From Myxococcales bacterium (lineage in GTDB: Bacteria > Myxococcota_A > UBA9042): a stretch of 43,049 nucleotides of DNA. This document shows, one piece after another, positions 34,501-42,510 of this stretch. How positions within the stretch are numbered: the first letter of the stretch is position 1; each line of letters starts with the position of its first letter. A program made the position numbers and the translations under genes. The notes below the pieces were generated by a model. The model did no database searches and had not been told where the DNA came from. It was given only the letters and a program-made list of their open reading frames with translations. Location: assembly GCA_009692465.1 (NCBI GenBank), contig SHZD01000026.1:1-43049 (forward strand), in the 5' to 3' direction.

Positions 34501-35731
34501 ATTTGCCGCCAGCCAAGCACTCGTCGGTGTCGAAACACACTTTGCCGTCGCCAAAATAGCCTTTCGGGCAGGTGCAGATGGGGTTCAAGCTGGTGGTGTT
34601 TTCGCACTTGGCGGCGTCGTCGCACGGGTTGAACGGGCTGCCGCAGATGTCGAAACTGGCGATGCTGACTTGCGGGCTCTCGACCTTGGCGGTGGCTTCC
34701 GCTTCGCCATCCGACACAGTCACCGCACACTTGAGCAAGTCGCCGGCCTTGACCGCCTGTTTGGGTCCTGACAGCAAGTCCTTGACGCTGACCGTTTGCT
34801 CTAAGGCGCTTGGGGTGCTGTAGTCGCCGACTGTCCAGGACCACGTATAGCTCAGCTTGTCGCCGTCGGCATCGACGGCCGCTTGCACGGTGGTGCACGA
34901 GACATCACTCAACAAATCCACAGCAGTAGGCGAAATGGCCAGCGCCGGGGCCATTGGAGCCGCGTTGCCAATCTTGACCGTGGCGGTCACTTCGGGTCCG
35001 GCGATCTTGGGGTCGTTGGCCTTGACGCTGACCTTCCAGCTGTCGCCCTTGGCGGTCAGGCCGTTGGCGATGGTTTTGCCGTTTTCAGCGGTCAGCGTGC
35101 CGTTTTTGGACCAAGCGTAGGTGTAGGTCAAGTCTTTGGCGGTGCGGTCGGGGTCCGAAGCCGGGGTCACGATGCTGACCGTCAGGTCGTCGGTGGTGGT
35201 CGGGGTGGCCGGCAAGATCTCGATGGCCGGGGCGCCCGGCGGCGAGTTGATGAGCAAACTCAGCTGCGCCTTGCCAATCTCTCCTTTAGTATCCGTGACT
35301 TCACAGATAATGGTCTGCGCACCGCCGGGCAAATTGGTGCTGTCAAACTCAGACAACCCTGAGGCGTCGACTTTGCCCGCGTGAATCACATTGCCCTTGT
35401 CGGTTCTCCATTGCACTTTGAGCAGATCGGGCGAATCGTTGTCGTCAAAAATTGTGGCCACGAAATGGATGGCCTGGCCCGGGCTGAACACCGCATTGGC
35501 CGCCGGGCTGTTGATTTTGACCGTTGGCGCCTTGTTGCCGCCACTGGTGGTGTCGGCATTGGCGGTGGTTTCGCTGCCGCCGGAGCCGGTGTCGGTGCCG
35601 CCCGCTCCGCCACTGAAGCTGGCGTCGACGTTGGCGACTGTAACTTCGCCGCAGGAAGTGACCGCTCCTAGCAGTGTTGCGGCGACCGTCACGACCAGTC
35701 GAAACCGGCTAAAAATGCTACTGTTATGCAT
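31502..35731 (-). CDS. Giant lipoprotein with 15 EGF modules, one split by an inserted domain
   Basis: 1409 residues. The signal ends in VTSC (Cys27), so it is probably tethered to the outer membrane. A Gly/Ser/Thr linker leads into Ig-like/PKD-like repeats (about 47-340; KINSPAANAVFSPGQ). From about 360 to 1209 there are EGF modules of about 40 residues with six Cys each, most starting D-[ILV]-[DN]-E-C and ending GDGKxC, the calcium-binding EGF pattern. A Cys-rich segment of about 65 residues interrupts between modules 3 and 4. The last module is split: about 160 residues with a jelly-roll look are inserted between its first and second Cys. The C-terminal 195 residues open with a fibrinogen-like SCIALQQASPNAQPGLYWV and AYCEYGWTRL. 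It is most likely a surface adhesion or prey/cell-contact protein. It is divergent from the lipoprotein gene at 35942. Confidence 0.9.
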   Translation of the reverse strand: MHNSSIFSRFRLVVTVAATLLGAVTSCGEVTVANVDASFSGGAGGTDTGSGGSETTANADTTSGGNKAPTVKINSPAANAVFSPGQAIHFVATIFDDNDSPDLLKVQWRTDKGNVIHAGKVDASGLSEFDSTNLPGGAQTIICEVTDTKGEIGKAQLSLLINSPPGAPAIEILPATPTTTDDLTVSIVTPASDPDRTAKDLTYTYAWSKNGTLTAENGKTIANGLTAKGDSWKVSVKANDPKIAGPEVTATVKIGNAAPMAPALAISPTAVDLLSDVSCTTVQAAVDADGDKLSYTWSWTVGDYSTPSALEQTVSVKDLLSGPKQAVKAGDLLKCAVTVSDGEAEATAKVESPQVSIASFDICGSPFNPCDDAAKCENTTSLNPICTCPKGYFGDGKVCFDTDECLAGGKCSADSLCTNSPGGYACKCKPGFLGDGAVCTDVDECKATSGNGCDLSSECSNTAGAYVCACKAGYGKIDSVAGTLKCGKALCPDALATCKADTDCDFVLGCLGTCSDKACWNSCTKQKASTTFNNFAACMGSSGCGETFGFGCSDFDECGAGTAGCDLAAACSNTVGGVSCTCKKGYEGDGKTCGDVNECATDNGGCSPTADCQNFEGGRFCICKPGYTGSGETCSDLDECSSTTLNKCDAEAVCTNKPGGFNCACKAGFVGDGKNCADIDECATAALKCHSQGSCLNSQGSAKCECKPGYSGDGKVACNDVDQCATGALKCGNGAVCINQPGPDICKCDSGKGFVTGDPYQACYKSTDPCVTNNGGCAKDALCTVAFGAAVCKCKSGFNGDGKVCTDLNECTNGSAGCSIFATCANAPGSFACSCKTGFAGDGKACTDINECAANNGGCSPYAACTNSAGAFSCKCNAGYTGDGKTCADINECTAGNGGCAVDAVCTNAAGGVTCACMTGFSGDGKTCIDINECSSSTTCSVNATCANSPGSHKCTCKPGYSGDGKTCADVDECATANGGCVDNALCTNAVGSFTCTCKSGFKGDPKVKCEDIDECPVAQWGWDFAKDGFAGWNLSPPSVAGSTVGWKNLGGVLYYGNATGTSFDTPNAANKGTATGPTLTFGAAPAHRLVFDLNLQTEGGTQYDRLSVVLLIGTTPVAVWDKAKFNNQMGVTQTIGVPLVGYAGKTAQIQFNFDTYDLGGNALPGVKIFNVKVIPHTGVCDVAAACTNSVGAYTCKCDAGLIGDGKKCGAPGSSAEFAVASCIALQQASPNAQPGLYWVKAAGATQATQAYCEYGWTRLSLDTFDSANATGKWTPAQVTACGSMGSILGGYGITGVGAAFTLQLSDLPAHSALRISGGYFAIDSWEGEAGIIKLDDKIIWQQPYKFTAILQLGPPSTCGQASYADPVFGFSVVGGHSVPTAKFVITSTLDQGATDEAFGADNLAIWYQ

Positions 35732-35941
35732 GAATATCGCCTTGTTGCGGCTGTCGCCTGCCTAGGACCACCACTCACTGCCGGCAGACCCAAAGTGCCT
35801 GCGCGGTGACAACCAGTAGCTGCCGAGCCACAGATGCCGCGCGTCGCCGAATCGTGTAGTGTCGCGGTTGCGCGGACGCATTGCAACTGTGCGTCGATCG
35901 GCGGCGCCCAAGATATGCCGACTGAATTGGGAGACAATAGC

Positions 35942-36718
35942 ATGTTCTGGTTTCGATTTTCCCCGATCTTGGCCCCTCGGCTGCCTGCGGGCTGCAGTGC
36001 AGTCTTCGTTTTCATTTTGGCCGCTTGCGCCACGCCGCCGCCAGCCACACCGGCAGCGACCGATACGGCACAAGTCAAACAGGTCGATGCGACTGCGGTC
36101 GAGACTAGCGCTGACACCAGTGCGCGCGTCCAGTACTACGCCGCCAAGCTCAGCTTTCACGGCGGGCCGTGGAACGGGTTTGTCCACGAGTGGGAACGCG
36201 ACCTGACCCAAATCGACAGCGTGCTCATCTACGGCAACACCCACCTGACGCCGCCGGCGGTGGCATTTGCCATGCAGGATCACATGTCGCTGCCCGCCAC
36301 CTCCAAAACTGGCAAGCCGACGCTGGTGCCGCTCGATTTTCAGCTGCGCTTTGGCATCTTGATCGAGGCTGTCGGCTTCCCTGTCCACACCGGCAAAACC
36401 GGCAGCTTTCCAATTAGCTGCAAGTCCCCAATGGTTCAAGTTAATTTTGACACATGGAGCTACCGCAGCACCTGCCCCAGCGCCACCGGTTCCTTTGAAA
36501 TCGACCAATGGTCGGCGTCGCCCGGCGGAAAATTCAGCGGCACCACCAAGGGCAGGGCGCCGATGTATTTTTTCGACTCCCTGCACAACGACGACTGCAA
36601 AGCCGCCGATACCGCGCTCACCTGCAAAGCCACCGACAAGTGGGTCGATTTCGAAGCGTCCTTCGATTTTGTGGTCCCCGATCTGAACAAGAACAGCGCC
36701 CCAGACGCTTTTCCGTAG
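35942..36718 (+). CDS. Lipoprotein of unknown function
   Basis: 258 residues from the ATG at 35942, which has GGGAG eight bases upstream. Upstream in-frame ATGs at 35834 and 35915 are less likely because they delay the signal peptide. Lipobox ILAAC with Cys29, then a Pro/Ala/Thr linker, then a compact domain with four Cys (SCKSP, STCPS, DDCKA, LTCKA) and many aromatics (WNGFVHEWERDL, FDTWSYRS). No family was recognised. The alpha/beta hydrolase gene begins eight bases after the stop, so the two are probably in one transcript. The intergenic region 35732-35941, shared with the divergent EGF-repeat gene, has no obvious promoter pair. Confidence 0.7.
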   Translation: MFWFRFSPILAPRLPAGCSAVFVFILAACATPPPATPAATDTAQVKQVDATAVETSADTSARVQYYAAKLSFHGGPWNGFVHEWERDLTQIDSVLIYGNTHLTPPAVAFAMQDHMSLPATSKTGKPTLVPLDFQLRFGILIEAVGFPVHTGKTGSFPISCKSPMVQVNFDTWSYRSTCPSATGSFEIDQWSASPGGKFSGTTKGRAPMYFFDSLHNDDCKAADTALTCKATDKWVDFEASFDFVVPDLNKNSAPDAFP

Positions 36719-36725
36719 AATCTAA

Positions 36726-37592
36726 GTGGACTTATCCCAGTCGTGGCATCCACAGGGGCGCTTTCACGAGCTGCCCGCGCTCGGGCGCCTGCATGTTGTT
36801 TCGCTCGGCCAAGAGCAGGCGGCGCGCGGACATCTCCTGCTTTTGCATGGTTTTGTTCAGGCCAGCTGGGCGTGGCGCTTCAACGTCGAAGCATTGGCCG
36901 AACACTTCGCCGTGCATGCCATTTGCTTGCCCGGTTTTGGCTGGAGCTGCAAGCCGCGCGCGACGTCGTACCGGCTGGTAGCCCAAGCCGAGCGCATCGT
37001 GCAGTTGTGCGACCTGTTGGGCATCGCCTCTGCCCATGTGGTCGGCAATTCCTTGGGCGGATCTCTGGCACTGCAGCTGGCGCTGCTGCAACCCCAGCGT
37101 TTCGACCGGCTGGTGTTGGTGAATCCAGCTGGCAGTGATCTTGGTGTTCTTAATGCGCTTTTGGCCATTCAGACCGCGGCGTGGGAGCCGTTGTTGCATC
37201 TGCCGGGGATCAAGCCGCTGCTCGGCTTGGGTTTGCGCCACCTCGCCTATGCCGGGGTGACCGTCGATCAGCAGTTCGTGCAGTCCTTTTTTGCACCGAT
37301 GGACGCGGCTGGCGCCAAGTACGCGGCCCTGCAGGTGGCCGGGCATTTTGGTCGGGATTTGGCCGCCTTGGAGGCGCGACTGGGGGATATTGCCCATCCG
37401 ACGCTGGTGTGCTGGGGCCAAAGTGATGGCATTGTGCCGCGAGCAACGGTGGAACGAACGGTGCGCGGGCTGTGTCAGGCTCGGTTGGAAGTGTTTGATT
37501 GTTCAGGTCATTGTCCGATGGAGGAGGAGCCGCGCCGCTTCAATCGCGAGATCGTGCAGTTTTTGAGTGCCAGCGCCGACGCCGGAAAGTAG
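36726..37592 (+). CDS. Alpha/beta-hydrolase
   Basis: 288 residues from a GTG. The fold signatures are in order: LLLHGFVQASWAWRFN (oxyanion HG), GNSLGGS with the nucleophilic Ser, VCWGQSDGIVP with the acid Asp and FDCSGHCPMEEEP with the catalytic His. The triad is therefore complete, and the enzyme is probably an intracellular esterase, lipase or C-C hydrolase; the sequence does not show the substrate. A lid region (about 130-190) lies between strands. It lies between the lipoprotein gene at 35942 and the small ORF/SDR pair, all on the same strand. Confidence 0.9.
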   Translation: MDLSQSWHPQGRFHELPALGRLHVVSLGQEQAARGHLLLLHGFVQASWAWRFNVEALAEHFAVHAICLPGFGWSCKPRATSYRLVAQAERIVQLCDLLGIASAHVVGNSLGGSLALQLALLQPQRFDRLVLVNPAGSDLGVLNALLAIQTAAWEPLLHLPGIKPLLGLGLRHLAYAGVTVDQQFVQSFFAPMDAAGAKYAALQVAGHFGRDLAALEARLGDIAHPTLVCWGQSDGIVPRATVERTVRGLCQARLEVFDCSGHCPMEEEPRRFNREIVQFLSASADAGK

Positions 37593-37615
37593 CGCCGAAA
37601 GTAAGGAGGTACCCA

Positions 37616-37717
37616 TTGTTCAACATCCTAAAATACATGGATAAATCTGGGGCAACTGCCAAAAAGCCGCCGGAATTTTCGCCTCTTGAGGTCTACTGTG
37701 AACTCGCTCGCCGGTAA
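37616..37717 (+). CDS. 33-residue small ORF overlapping the SDR start
   Basis: AAGGAGGT (37603-37610), the best Shine-Dalgarno match in the window, lies five bases before a TTG at 37616. The frame runs 33 codons, Lys- and Pro-rich in the middle (ATAKKPPEFSPLEVY), and its stop lies 20 bases inside the SDR gene in another frame. Such an overlap would allow translational coupling or attenuation of the SDR. The peptide has no recognised family, and an ATG seven codons later is also possible. The strong ribosome site is the main support. Confidence 0.45.
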   Translation: MFNILKYMDKSGATAKKPPEFSPLEVYCELARR

Positions 37718-38456
37718 ATCGGTTCTGGTCACAGGCGGCCACAAGCGCCTCGGGCGCGCCATCGCGTTGCATCTGGCTCGCCACGGCGCAGACATTGTCA
37801 TCAGTTGGCGCCGCGATCCCGATCAAGCGCAGGAAACTCTTGCGCTTTTGCACCAAACTGGGGTGCGGGCCAGCGCTTTTGCCTGCGACCTGACCGCTAG
37901 CGCGCAGATCGAGGCGCTGGTCGCCAACGCGGTGGCCTTTTTAGGGCGGCTGGACGGGGTGGTCGCCAGCGCCGCCAGCTTTGTGCCGACAGGTGTGGAC
38001 GCTACTAGTCTTGCGCAGTTGCCGATGATTATGGCCGCCAATGCCACTGGGCCGCTCCAGTTGGCCCTCGCTGCCAGCACGCAGTTGACTCGCTGCGGCG
38101 ACGGGCGCTTGGTGCTGGTGGGCGACATGGCGGGCACCCGGCCGTTGCGCGGATATCTGGGTCATTCGATGGCCAAGGCGGCGCTGCACAACGCGGTGAT
38201 GGGCTTGGCCGCCGAACTGGCGCCCTCGATTGTGGTCAATTGCGTCGCTCCGGGCGCGGTGCTGCGGCCAGTCGAGCATAGCGAGGAGCAATGGCGCAAG
38301 CTGGTGGCCCGCAACCCGTTGGGAGCATTGGCGTTGCGCGATGAGCAGTTGCCCATTGCGGCGGTGGCGGCGGCCGTGGAGTTTTTCTTGGCTTGCCCGC
38401 CGTATATCACCGGCCAAACGCTGCACGTGGATGGCGGGCGCACCGCGGTTTGGTAG
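37698..38456 (+). CDS. Short-chain dehydrogenase, pteridine-reductase-like, with Tyr-to-His active site
   Basis: 252 residues from the GTG at 37698 (GAGG upstream at 37688). The Rossmann start VLVTGGHKRLGRAIALHLA has the TGxxxRLG pattern of pteridine reductases (PTR1/FolM), where Arg favours NADPH. The active-site region VGDMAG (Asp143) matches the Asp that replaces Ser in PTR1-type enzymes. However, the position of the catalytic Tyr in YxxxK is His156, with Lys160 kept (HSMAK). ELAPSIVVNCVAPGAV and a C-terminal GQTLHVDGG complete the fold. It is either a catalytically altered or inactive reductase, or it uses another proton donor. Its start is overlapped by the small ORF. Confidence 0.85.
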   Translation: MNSLAGKSVLVTGGHKRLGRAIALHLARHGADIVISWRRDPDQAQETLALLHQTGVRASAFACDLTASAQIEALVANAVAFLGRLDGVVASAASFVPTGVDATSLAQLPMIMAANATGPLQLALAASTQLTRCGDGRLVLVGDMAGTRPLRGYLGHSMAKAALHNAVMGLAAELAPSIVVNCVAPGAVLRPVEHSEEQWRKLVARNPLGALALRDEQLPIAAVAAAVEFFLACPPYITGQTLHVDGGRTAVW

Positions 38457-38614
38457 CTGGGCCTGCGCCACGATTTGGTAGCTGTGGCTACACTGGGATC
38501 CAAGTCCGGCTCAGCCGAAATAACGCACACACTTTCAGCGAGTTGTGCCACGCACTTTTGCCGCACCGCCACATGACCTACGCTTGCCGCGACTTTGGGG
38601 CACAGGGGCAGAAC

Positions 38615-41440
38615 ATGGCCAATTCAGACGACAAAAAACCACCAGCCCCTGCTGCCTCAGCGCCGACCCCGGCGGGGATCCGCCGCCGCGACAAATTTTC
38701 GTCGACGTTGCACCTGACCCCCGGCACCTTGGACTTGCCGCCCGAGATGCAAGCCCGATTGCAGCCGCCCAAGCCGGGAGTGCCGCTGCCGACCGCTGAA
38801 CACGACGCCGCCGCCCGGGTAGCTCGCGAACTCGACCGGCTGGACCTGGCCGCCAAGCGCAAACTGCACTGGCGGCGTTGGGGGCCGTATGTGTCGGAGC
38901 GGCAGTGGGGCACCGTGCGCGAGGACTATTCGGCGACTGGCGACGCCTGGAACTATTTTCCGTTTGACCACTCGCACTTGCGCACCTACCGCTGGGGCGA
39001 GGACGGCATCGGCGGCATCTGCGACAACCGCCAACGGCTGTGCTGGGCGCTGGCGTTATGGAATGGCAAAGACCCGATTCTCAAAGAGCGCATGTTCGGG
39101 CTGGCCGGCCCCGAGGGCAATCACGGCGAGGATCCCAAAGAACTGTATTGGTACACCGACGCTCTGCCCAGCCACAGCTACGGCAAAATGGTCTACAAAT
39201 ACCCGGTGGCCCGCTATCCATATGAAGACTTGCGCCACAAAAACCGCCGCCGCAGCAAAGCTGAGCCAGAGTACGAACTGCAAGACACCGGCGTGTTGGA
39301 GCACGGCTATTTTGATACGGTGATCGAGCACGCCAAGGCCGATGTCGACGACGTGTTGCTGCGCGTCACGGTGACCAATCGCTCGCCGAGCGCCCAAACG
39401 CTGCACCTGTTGCCGACCGTGTGGTTTCGCAATACGTGGTCGTGGGACCACGACGCCCCCAAGCCGAGCATCGAGCGTGCGGCGGGCGGGCCAGACCATG
39501 GCGCCCTGCATCTGCGCCACCAAAGCTTGGGCGAGCGCTTCTATTACGCCCAAAACCACGGCCAATGGCTGGTGACCGAAAACGAATCCAACGGCGAGCG
39601 GCTGGGCTGGTGGCCGCAAAGGACCCCGCGCGGGCACTACAAAGATGCTTTTGCCGACGCGGTGATCGCCGGCGACGCTGGGGCCGCTCAGGCCGTTACC
39701 GGCACCAAAGCGGCGTCGTGGCACACATTGACCTTGGCAGCAGGCGAAACGGCCGTCGTGCGCCTGCGCTTGACCAACAAGGCCAGCAGCGCGCCATTTG
39801 CTGATTTTGAGGCGGTGTATGCCGAGCGCCTGCTCGACTTGGAGGCGTTTTACGCGGCCGTCGGTTCACCGGCCATGACCCCAGACGAAACGCGGGTCTA
39901 CCGTCAAGCGCTGGCGGGCTTGCTGTTTACCAAGCAATACTATGGCTTTGACTTGCGGCGCTGGTTTGAGGGCGATCCGGCCCAGCCCAAGCCGCCTGCC
40001 GCCCGTCTTTTAGGCCGCAACGCGCATTGGCAGCATCTGCACCACGACGACGTGCTGACCATGCCCGACAAGTGGGAGTATCCGTGGTACGCGGCGTGGG
40101 ATTCGGCCTTTCATTGCGTGGCGTTTGCGCTGATCGACCCCGATTATGCCAAGCGTCAACTGCGGCTGCTGTTGCGCGAATGGTACATGCACCCCAATGG
40201 CCAAATCCCCGCCTACGAGTGGAATTTTGGCGACGTCAATCCGCCGGTCCACGCGTGGGCGGCGTGGCGGGTCTACAAGATCGACCAGCGCGCCACCGGC
40301 AAGGGCGATCTGAACTTTTTAGAGAAGATTTTTCACAAGTTGCTGATCAACTTTACTTGGTGGGTCAACCGCAAGGACACCGAGGGCAACAACGTTTTTG
40401 AGGGCGGGTTCTTGGGTCTGGACAATATCGGCGTGTTCGACCGCTCGGCGCCGCTGCCCAACGGCGGCAAGATTGAGCAAAGTGACGCCACCTCGTGGAT
40501 GGCCATGTATTCGCTCAATTTGTTGGCGATTGCCATGGAGTTGGCCAGCAACAACCAAAACTACGAGGACGTCGCCAGTAAGTTCTTTGAACACTTCATG
40601 TATATCGCCAATGCGATGCACACGACCCACCTGTGGGATCCCGCCGACGGCTTTTTTTACGACGTGCTGACCCTGCCCGGCCATCAGAAAATGCCGATGC
40701 GGGTGCGCTCGATGGTCGGCCTGATTCCGCTGTTTGCGGTCGAGACCATTAGCGAAGAGGTGCTGGCCAAGCTGCCGCGGTTTCGCACCCGTTTGCAGTG
40801 GTTTTTGGAGAATCGCCCCGATTTGCACGAGACGGTGACCCAGATCGCCCAAGTGTCGCCGCAGGGTCGGCGCCTGCTCAGCGTGCTCGACGAGCCGCGC
40901 TTGCGGCGCATTGTCCAAGTCATGCTCGACGAGACCGAGTTTTTGTCGCCGTACGGGGTGCGCAGCTTGTCGCGGGCGCATTTGGACCAGCCGTATTCGC
41001 TAGTTCTGGACGGCTCGCGCCACGAGGTGCGCTACGATCCGGCCGAGTCGTCGACCGGCATGTTTGGCGGCAATAGCAATTGGCGAGGGCCGGTGTGGTT
41101 TCCGGTTAATTTCTTGGTGATTGAGGCGTTGCAGCGGTTTGACTACTTTTACGGCGAGCGGATTCAGGTCGAAATGCCCACCGGTTCAGGGCACATGGTG
41201 ACACTGGGCCAAGCCGCAGCCGAATTGGGTCGGCGTTTGGAGCTGCTGTTTGTCCGCGACGACACCGGTCGCCGAGCCTGCAATGGCGGCGACGATCGCT
41301 TCGATTTTGACCCCCACTTCAAGGATCTTGTGTTTTTTCACGAGTATTTTCATGGAGATACGGGAGCTGGTCTGGGCGCTATGCATCAGACCGGCTGGAC
41401 GGCGCTGGTGGCCAAGTTGCTCAAACAAACCCAGCATTAG
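38615..41440 (+). CDS. GH63-type glucosidase
   Basis: 941 residues. The ATG at 38615 (MANSDDKK) has AGGGG upstream; a longer start at 38573 is possible. A short disordered Pro/Ala-rich N-terminus and an N-terminal beta-rich domain precede the (alpha/alpha)6 catalytic domain of glycoside hydrolase family 63. The MPDKWEYPWYAAWDSAFH stretch contains the expected general acid Asp496; GQIPAYEWNFGDVNPPVHAW and NWRGPVWFPVN are further family blocks. There is no signal peptide, so the enzyme is cytosolic. The family includes alpha-glucosidases and mannosylglycerate/glucosylglycerate hydrolases, so it may recycle a compatible solute or storage sugar. A family II element begins nine bases after its stop. 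The gap 38457-38614 contains a small duplication (TTTGGTAGCTG) but no gene. Confidence 0.9.
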   Translation: MANSDDKKPPAPAASAPTPAGIRRRDKFSSTLHLTPGTLDLPPEMQARLQPPKPGVPLPTAEHDAAARVARELDRLDLAAKRKLHWRRWGPYVSERQWGTVREDYSATGDAWNYFPFDHSHLRTYRWGEDGIGGICDNRQRLCWALALWNGKDPILKERMFGLAGPEGNHGEDPKELYWYTDALPSHSYGKMVYKYPVARYPYEDLRHKNRRRSKAEPEYELQDTGVLEHGYFDTVIEHAKADVDDVLLRVTVTNRSPSAQTLHLLPTVWFRNTWSWDHDAPKPSIERAAGGPDHGALHLRHQSLGERFYYAQNHGQWLVTENESNGERLGWWPQRTPRGHYKDAFADAVIAGDAGAAQAVTGTKAASWHTLTLAAGETAVVRLRLTNKASSAPFADFEAVYAERLLDLEAFYAAVGSPAMTPDETRVYRQALAGLLFTKQYYGFDLRRWFEGDPAQPKPPAARLLGRNAHWQHLHHDDVLTMPDKWEYPWYAAWDSAFHCVAFALIDPDYAKRQLRLLLREWYMHPNGQIPAYEWNFGDVNPPVHAWAAWRVYKIDQRATGKGDLNFLEKIFHKLLINFTWWVNRKDTEGNNVFEGGFLGLDNIGVFDRSAPLPNGGKIEQSDATSWMAMYSLNLLAIAMELASNNQNYEDVASKFFEHFMYIANAMHTTHLWDPADGFFYDVLTLPGHQKMPMRVRSMVGLIPLFAVETISEEVLAKLPRFRTRLQWFLENRPDLHETVTQIAQVSPQGRRLLSVLDEPRLRRIVQVMLDETEFLSPYGVRSLSRAHLDQPYSLVLDGSRHEVRYDPAESSTGMFGGNSNWRGPVWFPVNFLVIEALQRFDYFYGERIQVEMPTGSGHMVTLGQAAAELGRRLELLFVRDDTGRRACNGGDDRFDFDPHFKDLVFFHEYFHGDTGAGLGAMHQTGWTALVAKLLKQTQH

Positions 41441-41448
41441 GCCGCCAC

Positions 41449-41607
41449 CTAGAGAGCCGATCAAATAAGATTTGCTCGGCGTCTCAGTGCTTGCTTTGGG
41501 GGTCGCGAGCCTGCGGCACTTATTCAGTGGCCTGCGGGTTGGCGTCAGGCCGCTCCGTTTTGTTTGGCAATTCTTTGAGGTTCGGCGTGAATTGGTCGGG
41601 TCTGTAG
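41449..41607. mobile_element. 159-bp MITE-like element, family II, copy 2
   Basis: Same length and orientation as 3671-3829, with about eight mismatches by eye. The left end keeps CTAGAGAGCCGATCAA; the right end is TTGGTCGGGTCTGTAG, where the last CTAG has become GTAG. It fills the space between the GH63 stop and the methyltransferase gene on the opposite strand. Confidence 0.7.
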
Positions 41608-41634
41608 CGCATCGGCTGCCACCGCCAGCGTCAT

Positions 41635-42510
41635 TCAGCGCAGCTGCACTCGCCACAAGCTCCAGCACGGCGCCGCCGGCCACGCCCGCACCTGCGCCGT
41701 CGGCAGCGCAAAACGGGCGATCTCCTCTAACTCCGCTTCGCTGTAGAACTTGCGCGCGCTGGTCACCGCATCGTGCAGCACCCATGGCCGCAGCACCACC
41801 GCCCCGCCGACCGCGAGCATGGCCAGCATGCGCGCACTGCGGCGACCATCGATCCCTAGCACCAATTGCGCGCCATGTCGGTGCGCTGATTGCACAATTG
41901 CCGCCAACTGGTTGGCCGAAAAGTGGTGCAAGCTGCCGGCGCACACCAAGATGTCCCACGGCGGCTCGCGCGGCGGCAGCTGCAGAGCGTCGACGACCTC
42001 AAACTGCACCGGCAACCCCGCCGCTCGGGCAGCTGCCTGCGCTTGGGTCACATAGGTGGGGACAATATCGGAGCCGATCACCTCGATCGGCCAATTGTGG
42101 GCCACCTGCAGGCGGCCCAAGCGCAGCGTGCACTGCCCAGAACCGCAGGCCAGCTCCAAAATACGCACCCGCCGTCCGAGCAGTTGGTGCAGGCGCTCCA
42201 CCTCGGGCTGCAGCGTCTTCGCCAACGCCCGGTAGACCCCGGCGACCAGGTTGAAGTAGTGCAAGTATTGAATCAAAAAGACTTTGCGTCGATCGGGGAA
42301 GGTCGGATCGTCCAAGAACTCACTGGCGTCGGTGCGCACCGCGCTGTCGAGCAGTGTGTGCCAATGGGCCCAAGGCCCGCGCTGGCGGGCAAGCTGTTGC
42401 CGCAACCGGCGCAGGTGGGTGACAAACGCATCGGCGTCGGCCACCTCAATTGCCGGATCCGCGCGGACGGCCAGGGTGGCTTGATGTGTAAGTTCACGCA
42501 GTTGTAACAT
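41635..42510 (-). CDS. Class I SAM-dependent methyltransferase
   Basis: 291 residues if it starts at the ATG at 42510, which has AGGCAGG upstream on the minus strand. Motif I (RILELACGSGQCTLRLG) binds S-adenosylmethionine, followed by VIGSDIVPTYV, VVDALQLP and DILVCAGSLHHFS, the usual order of class I methyltransferases. The N-terminal 100 residues are helical and charged. The C-terminal region has a hydrophobic stretch (MLAMLAVGGAVVLRPWVL), so it may act on a lipid or membrane substrate. The frame is open upstream through the ISAs1 transposase fragment, so a longer fusion could also be translated. Confidence 0.8.
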   Translation of the reverse strand: MLQLRELTHQATLAVRADPAIEVADADAFVTHLRRLRQQLARQRGPWAHWHTLLDSAVRTDASEFLDDPTFPDRRKVFLIQYLHYFNLVAGVYRALAKTLQPEVERLHQLLGRRVRILELACGSGQCTLRLGRLQVAHNWPIEVIGSDIVPTYVTQAQAAARAAGLPVQFEVVDALQLPPREPPWDILVCAGSLHHFSANQLAAIVQSAHRHGAQLVLGIDGRRSARMLAMLAVGGAVVLRPWVLHDAVTSARKFYSEAELEEIARFALPTAQVRAWPAAPCWSLWRVQLR

